A stretch of 64,000 bases of DNA from an uncultured Paraprevotella sp. (GTDB lineage: Bacteria; Bacteroidota; Bacteroidia; Bacteroidales; Bacteroidaceae): assembly GCA_944321525.1 (NCBI GenBank), contig CALULQ010000002.1, positions 62,001 through 126,000 of the forward strand, read 5' to 3'. The notes below the pieces were generated by a model. The model did no database searches. It was given only the letters and a program-made list of their open reading frames with translations, and had not been told where the DNA came from. Of the stretch, positions 1 through 9,800 are shown in pieces. How positions within the stretch are numbered: the stretch's first letter is position 1; the number at the start of each line of letters is the position of its first letter. A program made the position numbers and the translations under genes.

Positions 1-1
1 G

Positions 2-1402
2 AACCTGATTACCGAATACTACTCGGACAACACGGACGACAACAGCGACCGATACCAAATGTACGACCGCCTGAGCGAGGAAATCTACAAATGGGAGGAC
101 ACCCGCGAGACCGGCGACGACAGCCCCCTGACGCTGTGGAACACCTGCTACTCGGCCGTGGCAGCCGCCAACCAGGCTTTGCAAGCCATCGACCGGCTGG
201 GCAACGGGGAAGACCTGCAGGCCCAACGCGGCGAAGCGCTCCTTTGCCGCGCCTACGGGCACTTCATGCTGAGCTACGTGTTCTGCAACGCGTGGACGGA
301 AAGCGGGAAAGACACCGACATGGGCATCCCCTACTCCATGGAGCCGGAAACCACCGTGCGGCCGCAATACGACCGCGAGACCATCGGCAAGACGTACGAA
401 CACATCGCCGCCGACCTGGAAGAAGGCCTGCCGCTCATCGACGACAACAACTACGACGTGCCCAAATACCACTTCAACCGCAAGGCGGCCTACGCCTTCG
501 CCGCACGGTTCTACCTCTACTACGGCAAGTATGACAAGGCCATCGAATGCGCCAACGTGGTACTGGGCGAAGACCCCGCGCTCGTATTGCGCGACTGGGG
601 CGCCATCGGCAAGCTCTCGCTGAACGACGACCTGCAGCCCAACGCCTACATCGACGCGGCCGAGCCGGCCAACCTGCTGCTGGTGACCTCCCGCTCATGG
701 TGGGGGCTCTACAACGGGCCGCTGACGGTGACCTGCCGCTACACGCACAACGTCACCATCGCCAACAACGAGACGTGCCTGTCCACCGGCGTATGGGGAC
801 CGTGCAACACCACGCTCCGGATGCAGGCGGCCAACTACACGTCCGTGCCGAAAGTGATGTTCCGCAAGTATCCCATGTTCTACTTCGAGGTGGTGGACCC
901 CGCCGCCGGGACGGGCTACTACAACATCGTGCAGTCGGCCTTCAACACCGACGAGACGCTGCTCGTGCGGGCCGAGGCCTACACGATGAAGAAGGACTAC
1001 GCCCGCGCCCTGGCCGACATGCAGGCCTGGCAGAACGCCTTCACCACCTCCGACGTGCAGCTCACCACGGAAGCCGTGAACGACTTCTACGGCCCCATCG
1101 AATACTACACGCCCGAGGAGCCGACCGTGAAGAAGGAGCTGCATCCCGACTTCGCCATCGAGGAAGGCACGCAGGAGAACATGCTCCACTTCATCCTCCA
1201 CGCCCGCCGCATCACGACGCTGCACGAGGGGCTCCGCTGGGGCGACATCAAGCGCTACGGCATCACGGTGTACCGCCGCACGGTGGACAACCGCATCATC
1301 ACCGTGACCGACACGATGCTGCCCGACGACCCGCGCCGGGCCGTCCAGATTCCGCACGACGTCGTCCAGGCCGGCCTGCCCGCGAACCCGAGAAACAACT
1401 GA
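2..1402 (+). CDS. SusD/RagB family nutrient-binding outer membrane lipoprotein (5' truncated by window edge)
   Basis: The reading frame is open from base 2, before the first ATG at 59, so the N-terminus including the lipoprotein signal lies outside the window. The visible 466 residues have SusD/RagB character: helix-rich TPR-like segments (YGHFMLSYVF, KAAYAFAARFYLYYGKYDKAI) and a C-terminal EGLRWGDIKRYGI block, which matches the conserved RW-D-K-R-G stretch of the family. SusD proteins sit on the outer leaflet of the outer membrane and deliver a glycan or peptide to the partner SusC TonB-dependent channel, expected just upstream. The substrate cannot be read from the sequence. The HExxH lipoprotein 31 nt downstream fits operons where such genes travel together. 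Confidence 0.9.
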   Translation, partial: NLITEYYSDNTDDNSDRYQMYDRLSEEIYKWEDTRETGDDSPLTLWNTCYSAVAAANQALQAIDRLGNGEDLQAQRGEALLCRAYGHFMLSYVFCNAWTESGKDTDMGIPYSMEPETTVRPQYDRETIGKTYEHIAADLEEGLPLIDDNNYDVPKYHFNRKAAYAFAARFYLYYGKYDKAIECANVVLGEDPALVLRDWGAIGKLSLNDDLQPNAYIDAAEPANLLLVTSRSWWGLYNGPLTVTCRYTHNVTIANNETCLSTGVWGPCNTTLRMQAANYTSVPKVMFRKYPMFYFEVVDPAAGTGYYNIVQSAFNTDETLLVRAEAYTMKKDYARALADMQAWQNAFTTSDVQLTTEAVNDFYGPIEYYTPEEPTVKKELHPDFAIEEGTQENMLHFILHARRITTLHEGLRWGDIKRYGITVYRRTVDNRIITVTDTMLPDDPRRAVQIPHDVVQAGLPANPRNN

Positions 1403-1433
1403 TTCCCGCGAACCTATTAAACGAAGAAAGACA

Positions 1434-2315
1434 ATGAAGAAATATATCGGTTTCATCATCCTGCTGGCCGGGCTGGCGCTCGCCCTTCCGTCCTGCAACA
1501 AAGATGAGATAGACGACGGCAGCATATTCGACACTTCGGCCCCCGAACGCAACGAGTTCGACCGGTGGCTGCTGAAGAACTATGTCAACCCCTACAACAT
1601 CGAAGTGAAATACAAGTGGGAAGACATCGAGAGCGACATGAGCTACGACCTCGTGCCGGCCCGCATGGAGCAGTCCGAGAAGCTGGCGCAAATCATCAAG
1701 TACGTGTGGCTGGAGGCCTACGACGAAGTGGCCGGCATCGACTTCATGCGCACCTACGTGCCCAAGCAGATCCTGCTGGTCGGCTCGGCCGCATGGGACG
1801 CCGACACGCAGACCAGCATGCTCGGTACGGCCGAAGGCGGACTGAAGATCATCCTCTACAACGTGAACGACCTGGACCGCTACATCGACAACATCGACGC
1901 GCTCAACGAGTTCTACTTCCACACGATGCACCACGAGTTCTCGCACATCCTACACCAGACACGCCCCTACAGCACCGACTTCCAGACCATCACGGAATCG
2001 GACTACGTGGGCGCGCAATGGTCCGAACAGGCCGACACCACGGCACACCGCCTGGGATTCGTCACGCCCTACGCCATGGACCAGCCGGACGAGGACCTGG
2101 CCGAAATCATCTCCACCTACATCACCAACGACCAGGCCTACTGGGACAGCCTGCTGGAAGACGCGGGCGAGAAAGGGGCCGGCCTGATTACCCAGAAGCT
2201 GGAACTGGTGCGCACCTACCTGCAGGACTCCTGGCAGATAGACATCGACCACCTGCGCGACGTCGTGCTGCGCCGGAGCGCGGAAATCAAAGACTTGGAT
2301 TTGGATAACCTTTAA
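1434..2315 (+). CDS. Substrate-import-associated zinc metallohydrolase lipoprotein (HExxH)
   Basis: This 293-residue protein opens with a lipoprotein signal (MKKYIGFII... LPSC, lipobox Cys near residue 22). A zinc-protease motif HHEFSHILHQ sits near residue 163. The arrangement fits the small family of HExxH lipoproteins encoded next to SusC/SusD pairs in Bacteroidetes. It probably faces the cell surface or periplasm and may trim a peptide or glycopeptide substrate bound by the neighbouring SusD. That role is inferred from context; only the signal and the metal motif are seen. It lies 31 nt after the SusD gene and 13 nt before the next gene, so one operon is likely. Confidence 0.85.
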   Translation: MKKYIGFIILLAGLALALPSCNKDEIDDGSIFDTSAPERNEFDRWLLKNYVNPYNIEVKYKWEDIESDMSYDLVPARMEQSEKLAQIIKYVWLEAYDEVAGIDFMRTYVPKQILLVGSAAWDADTQTSMLGTAEGGLKIILYNVNDLDRYIDNIDALNEFYFHTMHHEFSHILHQTRPYSTDFQTITESDYVGAQWSEQADTTAHRLGFVTPYAMDQPDEDLAEIISTYITNDQAYWDSLLEDAGEKGAGLITQKLELVRTYLQDSWQIDIDHLRDVVLRRSAEIKDLDLDNL

Positions 2316-2328
2316 ACAGTAAACGACA

Positions 2329-3708
2329 ATGAGAAAATACGGCATAACCGGTTTGCTCTTCCTGGCGGCACTGTGCCTGCAGTCCTGCCTCTTCAGCGAA
2401 GAAGACCTCTTCGAGGACACCTCGGCCAACCGTACTGCGGCCTCCGTGGCGAAATACACGGAACTGCTCACCGGCGCGGAAAACGGCTGGAAACTGGATT
2501 ATTACCCCGGCGGGGAAAAGCACGACATGGGCGGCACCGTGCTGCTCATGCAGTTCGAGGGCGAGAACGTCACCATGATGTCCGACCAGACCGTGCAGGG
2601 CTTCAACGACCGCACGGAAACCCCGGCCGGCACCCGCGTGGCCTCCACCTACAGCATCAACGCCGACCAAGGCCCCGTGCTCTCGTTCGACACCTACAAC
2701 GTGCTGCTCCACTACTATTGCGAGCCGCGCGGGGGGCTGGACGTGGACGGTTTCGAGGGCGACTATGAGTTCGTCATCACCGCCGCCACGCAGGACGACA
2801 TCACGCTCCGCGGCAAGAAGTACGGCACGGTGATGCACCTCACCCGCCTGCCCGCCGACACCGACTGGGACAGCTACATCGCAGGATGCGTGCAGGTGTA
2901 TGACGAGAGCGGCGAGTATGGCACGCTGGTGGGCTACAACGGCACGCAGACCTTCGCCCCCTCCGTATTCTCGCAGCAGAACGTCATCACCTTCACCGAG
3001 ACGGACAGCGAGGGCAAACGCACGCAGCAGCGCGTGTCGTTCATCTACACCGACCGGGGCATCCGCTTCTTCGAGCCAACGGTGGTGAACGGCGTGACGT
3101 GCGACGAGTTCACGTGGGACAACGCCACCAAGACGTTCACCAGCACGGCCGACGCCAACGTCCGCCTGAAATACGAGCGCCCGGCGGATTACTTGCCCAT
3201 CGAGTTCTACACCGAACATGAGTGGGAGGCATCCTACGACTGCGACTTCGGCATGAACGACACCACCGAGGCCGTCACCTTCACCCGCGTGGAAGACACC
3301 GACACGCTGCTGACCCACTTCACGGCCCTGAACATGAGCTATGAAGTGAAGGCCATCTACAACCCCACGACGGGCATGATAGAGTTCCGCACCCAGTTCC
3401 TGGACCGCGTCACGCTCATCACCACCGACAACAAGCAGGTGAACGCCTACGTCCACCTCTGCCCGTGGAACGAGTTCGACGGCACGGTCTACCTGGCCAA
3501 CAACGCCGGCATCGTCAGCTACACCAGCCAGATGGAACCGCGCGTGCTGGAGTTCGCCGACAACGGGCGCATGTCCGGCTCCGACTTCAACGGCTTCGTG
3601 TTCCTCGCCTTCGACGGGCCGGAACGCACCTCGAACCAGTTGGGAGCCTTGGGCACCTTCAGTGAAATCAAACTCCGACAAATCGTAGAAGAAGAAACAG
3701 AAGAATGA
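2329..3708 (+). CDS. DUF4302-type lipoprotein
   Basis: This 459-residue protein has a clear lipoprotein signal (hydrophobic stretch, then LQSC near residue 20). After the Cys comes an acidic linker and a segment (KYTELLTGAENGWKLDYYPG) typical of the DUF4302 family, which is found almost only in Bacteroidetes SusCD-type operons. No catalytic motif is visible, and the rest looks beta-rich. It is probably a surface accessory protein of the upstream transport system, but its biochemical role is unknown. Its stop codon overlaps the next start (ATGA at 3705-3708), which suggests translational coupling. Confidence 0.8.
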   Translation: MRKYGITGLLFLAALCLQSCLFSEEDLFEDTSANRTAASVAKYTELLTGAENGWKLDYYPGGEKHDMGGTVLLMQFEGENVTMMSDQTVQGFNDRTETPAGTRVASTYSINADQGPVLSFDTYNVLLHYYCEPRGGLDVDGFEGDYEFVITAATQDDITLRGKKYGTVMHLTRLPADTDWDSYIAGCVQVYDESGEYGTLVGYNGTQTFAPSVFSQQNVITFTETDSEGKRTQQRVSFIYTDRGIRFFEPTVVNGVTCDEFTWDNATKTFTSTADANVRLKYERPADYLPIEFYTEHEWEASYDCDFGMNDTTEAVTFTRVEDTDTLLTHFTALNMSYEVKAIYNPTTGMIEFRTQFLDRVTLITTDNKQVNAYVHLCPWNEFDGTVYLANNAGIVSYTSQMEPRVLEFADNGRMSGSDFNGFVFLAFDGPERTSNQLGALGTFSEIKLRQIVEEETEE

Positions 3709-4745
3709 AAAAGATGAAAAGAACCCGCATCATACTCTGCGCGCTGGCGGCCGGCTTCCTGGGAGCCGGTTGCGCCGACGACGCGCAGGAGGCCGCCTTC
3801 GGCATCCTCGAAGCCCGCCTCAATTTCGACGCCCCCGCCTCGCGGGGCTACGTGCTCGCCACCGACCCCGCCTGCACCGCCACGGCGGCCGACGCATGGT
3901 GCACCGTGTCGCGCAGCGGCGACAGCATCATCGTCAGCGTCACGGACAACGCCTCCATCGAAAGCCGCCACACGAGCCTGACGCTCGTCTCCGGCGGCGT
4001 GTCCCGCCAGATTCCCGTGAGCCAGAGCGGCGGATACTTCCGCCTCGAGAGCGACTCCGTGCAGCACACGGGCGACTCGCTCGCCACGCTCACCCTCGCC
4101 GTCAGCTCGGCTTTCGACTATGAAACCGTGCCCTCGGCCTCGTGGGTGACCTGCACCCGCGACGGGCAGACGCTCCGCCTCGCCGTGGAGAGCAACCGCA
4201 CCGGTGCGCCGCGCCAGGCGGACATCAGCCTCTCCTGCCCCACGATGGGCAAGGCCTTCCGCGTGTCGCTCCTGCAATACTCCGTGGACGACCTCATGGG
4301 CAGCTGGACCGCGTCCTACACCACCAACAACGGACAACCGCAGACCGCCCAAGTGACGCTCACGCACAATGCCGCAGACAGCACCGTCAGCCTCTCCGGC
4401 CTGGACCAGAACTATGAAAGCATCACGCTGAAAGCCGATGCGGACAAACAGCAGTTCAGCTTCGCCACCGGCATGTTCATCGGTTTCCTTGAGCGCGGCA
4501 GCACCACCTACCGCATCTACCAGCAAGGCGCAACCGGCACACACGAGGTGCGCCCCGCCGAGACCCGCACCCTGCACTACGGCAGCCTGTTCTCCGTCTC
4601 CGACGAAGGAAAGCAAGTGCTGGCATTCCAGTCCGACTCCACCTTCACCGACGGAGCGTCCATGGAGGGCATCGCCGTCATGGCCGACATGAACGGCCAG
4701 ATGCGCAGCGTGTCCGAATACTACGGCCTGCAGCTCACGCGCTGA
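3705..4745 (+). CDS. BACON-domain-like lipoprotein
   Basis: This 346-residue protein begins with MKKMKRTR, a hydrophobic stretch and a lipobox ending in GAGC near residue 23. Residues about 30-190 hold two Ig-like repeats with the BACON-style pattern (ATAADAWCTVSRSGDSIIVSV, then PSASWVTC...LRLAVESN, each followed by a block ending in LSQSG or LLQYS-like text). BACON domains in Bacteroides surface lipoproteins are thought to bind carbohydrate or mucin, or to act as spacers. The C-terminal ~150 residues are beta-rich and unassigned. It overlaps the DUF4302 gene by 4 nt and is the last gene before a strong hairpin, so it ends the operon. Confidence 0.75.
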   Translation: MKKMKRTRIILCALAAGFLGAGCADDAQEAAFGILEARLNFDAPASRGYVLATDPACTATAADAWCTVSRSGDSIIVSVTDNASIESRHTSLTLVSGGVSRQIPVSQSGGYFRLESDSVQHTGDSLATLTLAVSSAFDYETVPSASWVTCTRDGQTLRLAVESNRTGAPRQADISLSCPTMGKAFRVSLLQYSVDDLMGSWTASYTTNNGQPQTAQVTLTHNAADSTVSLSGLDQNYESITLKADADKQQFSFATGMFIGFLERGSTTYRIYQQGATGTHEVRPAETRTLHYGSLFSVSDEGKQVLAFQSDSTFTDGASMEGIAVMADMNGQMRSVSEYYGLQLTR

Positions 4746-4757
4746 GCCACAGCCGCA

Positions 4758-4821
4758 CACACATAAAGCCGCGCCCCGCCCCCGCGATTCATCACGGGAA
4801 CGGGGCGCGGCTTTATGTGTG
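4758..4821 (+). terminator. Strong hairpin ending the SusD operon
   Basis: A perfect 21-bp inverted repeat (4758-4778 and 4801-4821, arms beginning CACACATAAAGCC) starts 12 nt after the BACON gene stop. The stem is GC-rich in the middle and has AT-rich ends (ATAAAG/CTTTAT), so it can serve either direction. No long T-run follows, so it is either an atypical intrinsic terminator or an mRNA 3' stabiliser. Confidence 0.65.
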
Positions 4822-5163
4822 CCCTGCCGAAGGAGAGAACGGCGGGGGCAGCCTGCACCGCCATGCCATAGGTTGAGGGCGGGAAGAAGGCCCTCCCCTA
4901 CCTTTTAAAGGACCGACAGACGAGAAACGCGGAGCATCCGGCGAGGCGCCGGCAGCCGCGTTTTTTCGGTTCCTGTTCGGGAAACGGGGACACGCATTAC
5001 AGAAGACGAGGCAGTACTCTGCGGCAAGTATTCGAGTACTTGCCGCAGAGTACTGCCTCGTCTTCCGCACAACGCTCCGTGCCATCGGGCGCGAACAGCC
5101 GTCGGATGCATCCTTGCCGCACACGGCAGAAACGCCGGAACTGTCCCCCGCGCCCGAAACCTC
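4822..5163. other. Intergenic stretch between convergent operons
   Basis: Apart from the long palindrome at 5002-5065, nothing recognisable is seen. The short open frames here are low-complexity, and the palindrome is translated in all frames. Both flanking operons end here. Confidence 0.6.
5002..5065. repeat. Dispersed GTACT palindrome, copy 1 (29-bp perfect arms)
   Basis: The arms 5002-5030 and 5037-5065 are perfectly complementary over 29 bp around the loop TTCGAG. The core (AGTACTCTGCGGCAAGTA and its complement) recurs in diverged form at 21410-21449 and 62312-62351, always in non-coding DNA. It behaves like a REP-type interspersed palindrome; its function is unknown. Confidence 0.85.
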
Positions 5164-6669
5164 CTAACGCTGCAGGAACTTCTCCGTGCGGCCGTCGGCC
5201 GTCACCTTCACATACAAGCCGGGGCGGAGCGGCTCTTCCGCAAGGCTGCCGTCCAGACGGAAATAACGGACGGGGCCTTCCTGCACCGCCACGTCCGGAC
5301 GGCGCACGGCCGTCCACACATTCTCCTCGCTCCCGCCGTTGAAATCGAACGACACGCGGCCAGAAGCCTCATCATACGTGATGTCCGTGACCGACTTGCC
5401 CAACGTGCCCCATCCTATATACGCGCCGAAGTTAGGCAGGGAAGTGTCCGACAACTCGTTGTTGCCTTCCGGCGAAGGATACGTGTCCCCTTTCAAGTTC
5501 TCCTCATACTCCTCGTCGTTCGCTCCCGTCACCAGCAACGGCTTCTCTCCATCCGCCGGCACGATGGTCACCCGCCGGTTCGCCACGTTGTTCACCTCGT
5601 TGTTCCGCCATTCCGCCGCCGCCATCGGGTCTTCGGCCGAAAGATTCACGTGCGTCACCAGCAACCCCGTGGCGGGACAGCTCATGTCCCATCCCCTGCC
5701 GTCTATCGCCTCCAGCAGGTAATATTCCTTGGCGTCCGCGTCGTTCACGATTTTCAGCGGCTTCCCGCCTTGGGCAAGCGAAGGCCATTCCTCCACCGTG
5801 GTGGCCTCCGTGAGCACCACCGGCTCCGTCCACCCCATCGCGATGCGCTCCAGCGCCCGCATGCCAACGGGCCGCCGCCCGTCCATGGGATATCCGCCGC
5901 GGTCCATGAGCGACCAGTCGCCCATGGCAAACTCGGCCGCCGTCTGCCCGTCCGTGCGATAGAAGTCCGGCAGCCCCAATTGATGGGCGAACTCATGGCA
6001 GAAAGTGCCGATGCCGTCCAACTTGCCGTAAAGCATCTCGTTGGTGCATGAATAGGCGTTGAAAACCACCCCCCCGGCCTCGGGACGTTCATAACCTTGG
6101 TCGTCCATCGACGAGGTGTGAGGCCATATCAGGTCCGTCTGGGTGGGAATGGCATGCTGTCCCTCGCCGGCATAGAGCACATAAAGGGCATCGGCCACGC
6201 CGTCGAGGTTACTGTCGAACACGTTCCAGTCCTTCACCGCTCCGCAGGCATCCAGTTTGACCACCGCCTCGGCCATCATTTCGGCCATCCGCGCATCCCG
6301 TCCGGCCACCCCGTCGGCTCCATAGTAGGCCCTCTCGTGATCCAACGTCACGGGGCCCAACACCACAAACTCCGGCGTGAACTTGCCGTAACTCTGGTCG
6401 GCAAAATATTGTGCCGCCGTGCCCTCTCCCAGTTCAATCTGCTCCCGCGTGGCCTCTCCGTCCAACCGTGAGGCATAGGCGGCCGCCGGGGCCGCCTCGC
6501 TGAAAGCCACATCTTGGAACTGCACCAACACGACGGGAATCTTAGGCGCTCCCACGGTGGAAGGCAGTTCGCCTATTTTCTTTGTCAAAGGGAGTGCGCC
6601 CTGCATGCCCGCCACCGAGCAGCAACAGCACAGGGCCACGCACATCAGTCTGTTCTTCTTCATTCGCAT
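5164..6669 (-). CDS. M6-family secreted metalloprotease
   Basis: The chosen start (ATG at 6669, or 6663 two codons later) gives about 501 residues with a signal peptide (MKKNRLMCVALCCCC). The open frame extends further upstream, but that part crosses the promoter and a terminator. The catalytic zinc motif HEFAHQLGLPDFY, near residue 225, is typical of M6 (immune inhibitor A-like) peptidases. The text before it (DSNLDGVADALYVLYAGEG) is the usual M6 substrate-side segment. The last ~45 residues (YFRLDGSLAEEPLRPGLYV...) resemble a type IX-secretion-like C-terminal tag and match the end of the protein at 6848-9934. It is probably exported and degrades host or dietary protein. A Bacteroides-type promoter lies at 6715-6746. 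Confidence 0.88.
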   Translation of the reverse strand: MRMKKNRLMCVALCCCCSVAGMQGALPLTKKIGELPSTVGAPKIPVVLVQFQDVAFSEAAPAAAYASRLDGEATREQIELGEGTAAQYFADQSYGKFTPEFVVLGPVTLDHERAYYGADGVAGRDARMAEMMAEAVVKLDACGAVKDWNVFDSNLDGVADALYVLYAGEGQHAIPTQTDLIWPHTSSMDDQGYERPEAGGVVFNAYSCTNEMLYGKLDGIGTFCHEFAHQLGLPDFYRTDGQTAAEFAMGDWSLMDRGGYPMDGRRPVGMRALERIAMGWTEPVVLTEATTVEEWPSLAQGGKPLKIVNDADAKEYYLLEAIDGRGWDMSCPATGLLVTHVNLSAEDPMAAAEWRNNEVNNVANRRVTIVPADGEKPLLVTGANDEEYEENLKGDTYPSPEGNNELSDTSLPNFGAYIGWGTLGKSVTDITYDEASGRVSFDFNGGSEENVWTAVRRPDVAVQEGPVRYFRLDGSLAEEPLRPGLYVKVTADGRTEKFLQR

Positions 6670-6714
6670 AATGCTTGATATTTTTTGTTTGCTTTCTTTT
6701 TCCGTTATTCCTTG

Positions 6715-6746
6715 CAAAAATACGGAATTGTTGCCACACGCTAAAG
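6715..6746 (-). promoter_or_regulatory. Promoter of the M6 protease gene
   Basis: On the minus strand, TTTA, 19 nt, then TATTTTTG (6715-6722) matches the Bacteroides -33/-7 pattern TTTG-N19-TAnnTTTG. It lies 46 nt before the chosen start codon and supports the short start. Confidence 0.6.
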
Positions 6747-6793
6747 CGCTCCGGCATTTTTCTGCAACACAGGCTTCGTCTTGGCACAGACTG

Positions 6794-6820
6794 AAAAAAG
6801 GCGGACCTTTCGGCCCGCCT
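6794..6820 (-). terminator. Intrinsic terminator after the Ig-like surface protein gene
   Basis: In the minus direction the stem AGGCGGGCC/GGTCCGCCT (one A-C mismatch, loop of 4) is followed by a run of six T. It begins 28 nt after the stop at 6848. Confidence 0.85.
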
Positions 6821-6847
6821 TCTTCCAAATCATATACTTTGTGAAAG

Positions 6848-9800
6848 TCACTTCACCACGGTCTTCTTTCCGTTCACGATGTAGATGCCCTTCTTCAAGG
6901 TCTTCAAGGCATCGCGATCGGCATTGTCCAGCACCTTCACGCCGTTCAGGCTGTAAACCGTCACCTTGCCTTCGTCTACGCCGACTGCAGCAACGTCATC
7001 ACTACCATCCACCGTAAATTCATACGTCAGTTCCGCATTGGCACTGCCAGTTCCGAACATCGGATCCCATTGGTCGTCGGCAAACAACTCCGGCGCAATG
7101 GTCAGCACGTAGGTACCCTTCGCCGTAATCGGCTCGGAGAAGCGGATAACCACCTGGTTCATGTTCGTCCAATTTTCCCAATCCAAATCATCCACTGAAG
7201 CCACGATGTCGACTTCCTCGTTGGTGTCCTTGTTGGTCACGGTAATGAAGGCGTCGGCATCCTCACCAATAGCCAGCAAGGTTACTAGGTCACAATCCAT
7301 CTTCAATGTCACGGTCTCCAACCTGCTCACCGTAGACTTGTCGGCCGGCACAACTTCCGTCGGAACCAACGGAGTGGCAACGCCTTCCACGGAATAACGG
7401 ATGTTGGTGTTCTTGTTCATTACGGCTGTCTGCAACGTGCCCAGCATGAAGTAGTTCTCCGGAATATGCAACGTGTAGCGTCCGGCTGTCGTGATTTCCT
7501 GATCCAAGGTTATCTTGGCCTCAACCGGGTCGTAAGCGCCCATTTCATAATCGGCTTGCTTGTCTTCCGGAATCACCAGTTCAACCGTTCCCGTGGCCAC
7601 CGTAGCCTGGAACATATCCCACACGACAATGTCTTCCATGGCCGCATAAGCCAATCCTATCGGCTGTCCGCCCTCCACGGTGACGGTGAATTCCTTCAAC
7701 GTCTGCTGCATCTCCTCGTTATTGGGCGTCACAATCAAGTCGGGCGCATTGAACGGGGTGGCATAGCTCCACTCAAAGTAGCTGTCAACCTCAAATCCTG
7801 TATTGCCTTGAACCACCAAGCCGTCGGCATCCTTGGCCGCCACGGACAGCATCACGGCGTTGCCCGTTGTCATGGCCGTCTGCGGAATCACGAAGGTCCA
7901 TTCGGTCTTGTCTTCGCTCGCGCCGATGGAATCCAACGGCAACGTCATCCCGTACCCCATATTCACGAATGCACCCTCCGCAGTGATATCCACCGGAGCG
8001 CTGAAGGTGGCCTTCACAACATTGTCGTCTTCCGAAGCAAATCCTTCCGACGGGTCCGGAGTCACGCTAACCAATGTCACAGGGCTGTATTGGAAAGCCT
8101 TCGTGGCACCCTTCACCGTCAACTTGGCTTCGCCAATGGCGTTGATACCTTGCCATCCGTCGGCTTCAGTGGGATAAGCCGCGAGACGGATTTCATACTC
8201 ATGCCCCTCGTACATTTCTATCGCGAAGAACGGAGCCCAAGTGAAGCCTTCCTCGCCCTTCATCATCGGCTCGTTGGCATTCAAGCAAGCCATGTCCGGC
8301 GTCATCGGATTCAAATCGTAAACGCTGATCATAATACAACCGATAGCATCATCTTGGTCGGTTTGTACGGCTACATCAGTCAGCATTTCCACTGCAGCGC
8401 CTTCAGCCGGCGTGCTGGACACAATGTTCAACGTCGCCAATGAAGCCTCCTTGTAATCGTATGTGGCGCTCAGGCTTGCGCTGTAATCCGCGCCGTCCTC
8501 AGCTTCCAAGTTGATCAAGGATACGGTCACTTGCGACACGCCGGCCGGCAAGTTGGGCACCGAAAGGGTCAGCGTAGATGCTCCTTGTGTCGTGGGGTCT
8601 GCTGTTTTCGTTATTTCGCTCATCGGAACCGTCATCACCTGTCCCATGCCGTAGGTGAACTGTACGCCATCATAACGCAATCGGCTCTCGTTCATTATCC
8701 AGATCTCCAGCTCATCGCCACCTGCGATTTCGCTACCCGACACCGGAGTAAATTCAGCGGCAGCCATCACGGCTTCCACTTCCTCGAACTTATACGCGAA
8801 CGAGAAGGCACCTCTCGACGAGAAGGCACCGGAGTAGGCATATTGTCCATCCAGCCCGCACACGCCGGTCACATTCAAAGTGATGGTTTCAATCGGATCT
8901 CCGGTATACTCAGGCAACATAGACGCCTGCGTGCGCACGTCATTACCCAAATAAATAAACACCGAATCCTCTTTCACTTGGACATCAAGCGTATCCCGAT
9001 AGCTTTCGGCCGTACCTCCCCGGTTCTCCGAACTGAAAACCAGTTCCGCACGGGGCAGCTGCGATGTGCTCACCTCGCCATCGAAGGCCAAAGCCACGCG
9101 CCGGTCTGCACTGAAGATATAAGACTTGAACACGTCCATGCCATTGCCCGGCGTGTTCTTCGAGCCAACCAAAGTGAGGGGAGCTGCCGCCACCTTATAG
9201 GCCAAGGTTATCGTGCCATCCTCACCCACGACCTTGTCGGGGTCGTTCTGCTCGCTGATTCCCGTGAAGGCCAGCGTCAGTTCATCGCCTTCTGCCAGTT
9301 TCCCGGCCTCATACCATTCCATCATTTGAGGTCCGACATTCACTACCACGTTCACGCCCGAATTGCTGTCGGGAGTCAACGCCTCGCTCGCGCCATTGGC
9401 AGAGACCGTCACGGCTTTCACACTTACGGGACGGTTAAAGGTCAGGTAAACCATTCCTTCCGTGGCCGACAATATTTCAGTCGTGAGAGGCGACACTTCG
9501 GTCATCTCCACCGTAGCCCCTCCGGCACTGAAATTAATCTGCCAAGTACCGGGATCCATGCCCGAAGAAAGTCCGCACCCTATGTAATAAGTGCTCCCTG
9601 CCGTCACATTCACGTCATACGTTTTGTTCATCCAGTTTCCACCAAAGATAAAACTCGTTTCCGATTGCTCCGTGAAGGTTCCGTCGGTATACAACATAGG
9701 CACGGGCGCACCGCCGCTCAATACGATTGTCAATGTCCCATCTGCCTCGGGAGTAAAGGTGGCATACACGCTATTAAACGCTGGAATGTCGTATTCCACA

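Noticed and set aside
2287..4760. Long minus-strand open frames (464 and 413 codons)
   Set aside because: They are shadows of the DUF4302 and BACON lipoproteins, whose lipoprotein signals and ATGA coupling are clear.
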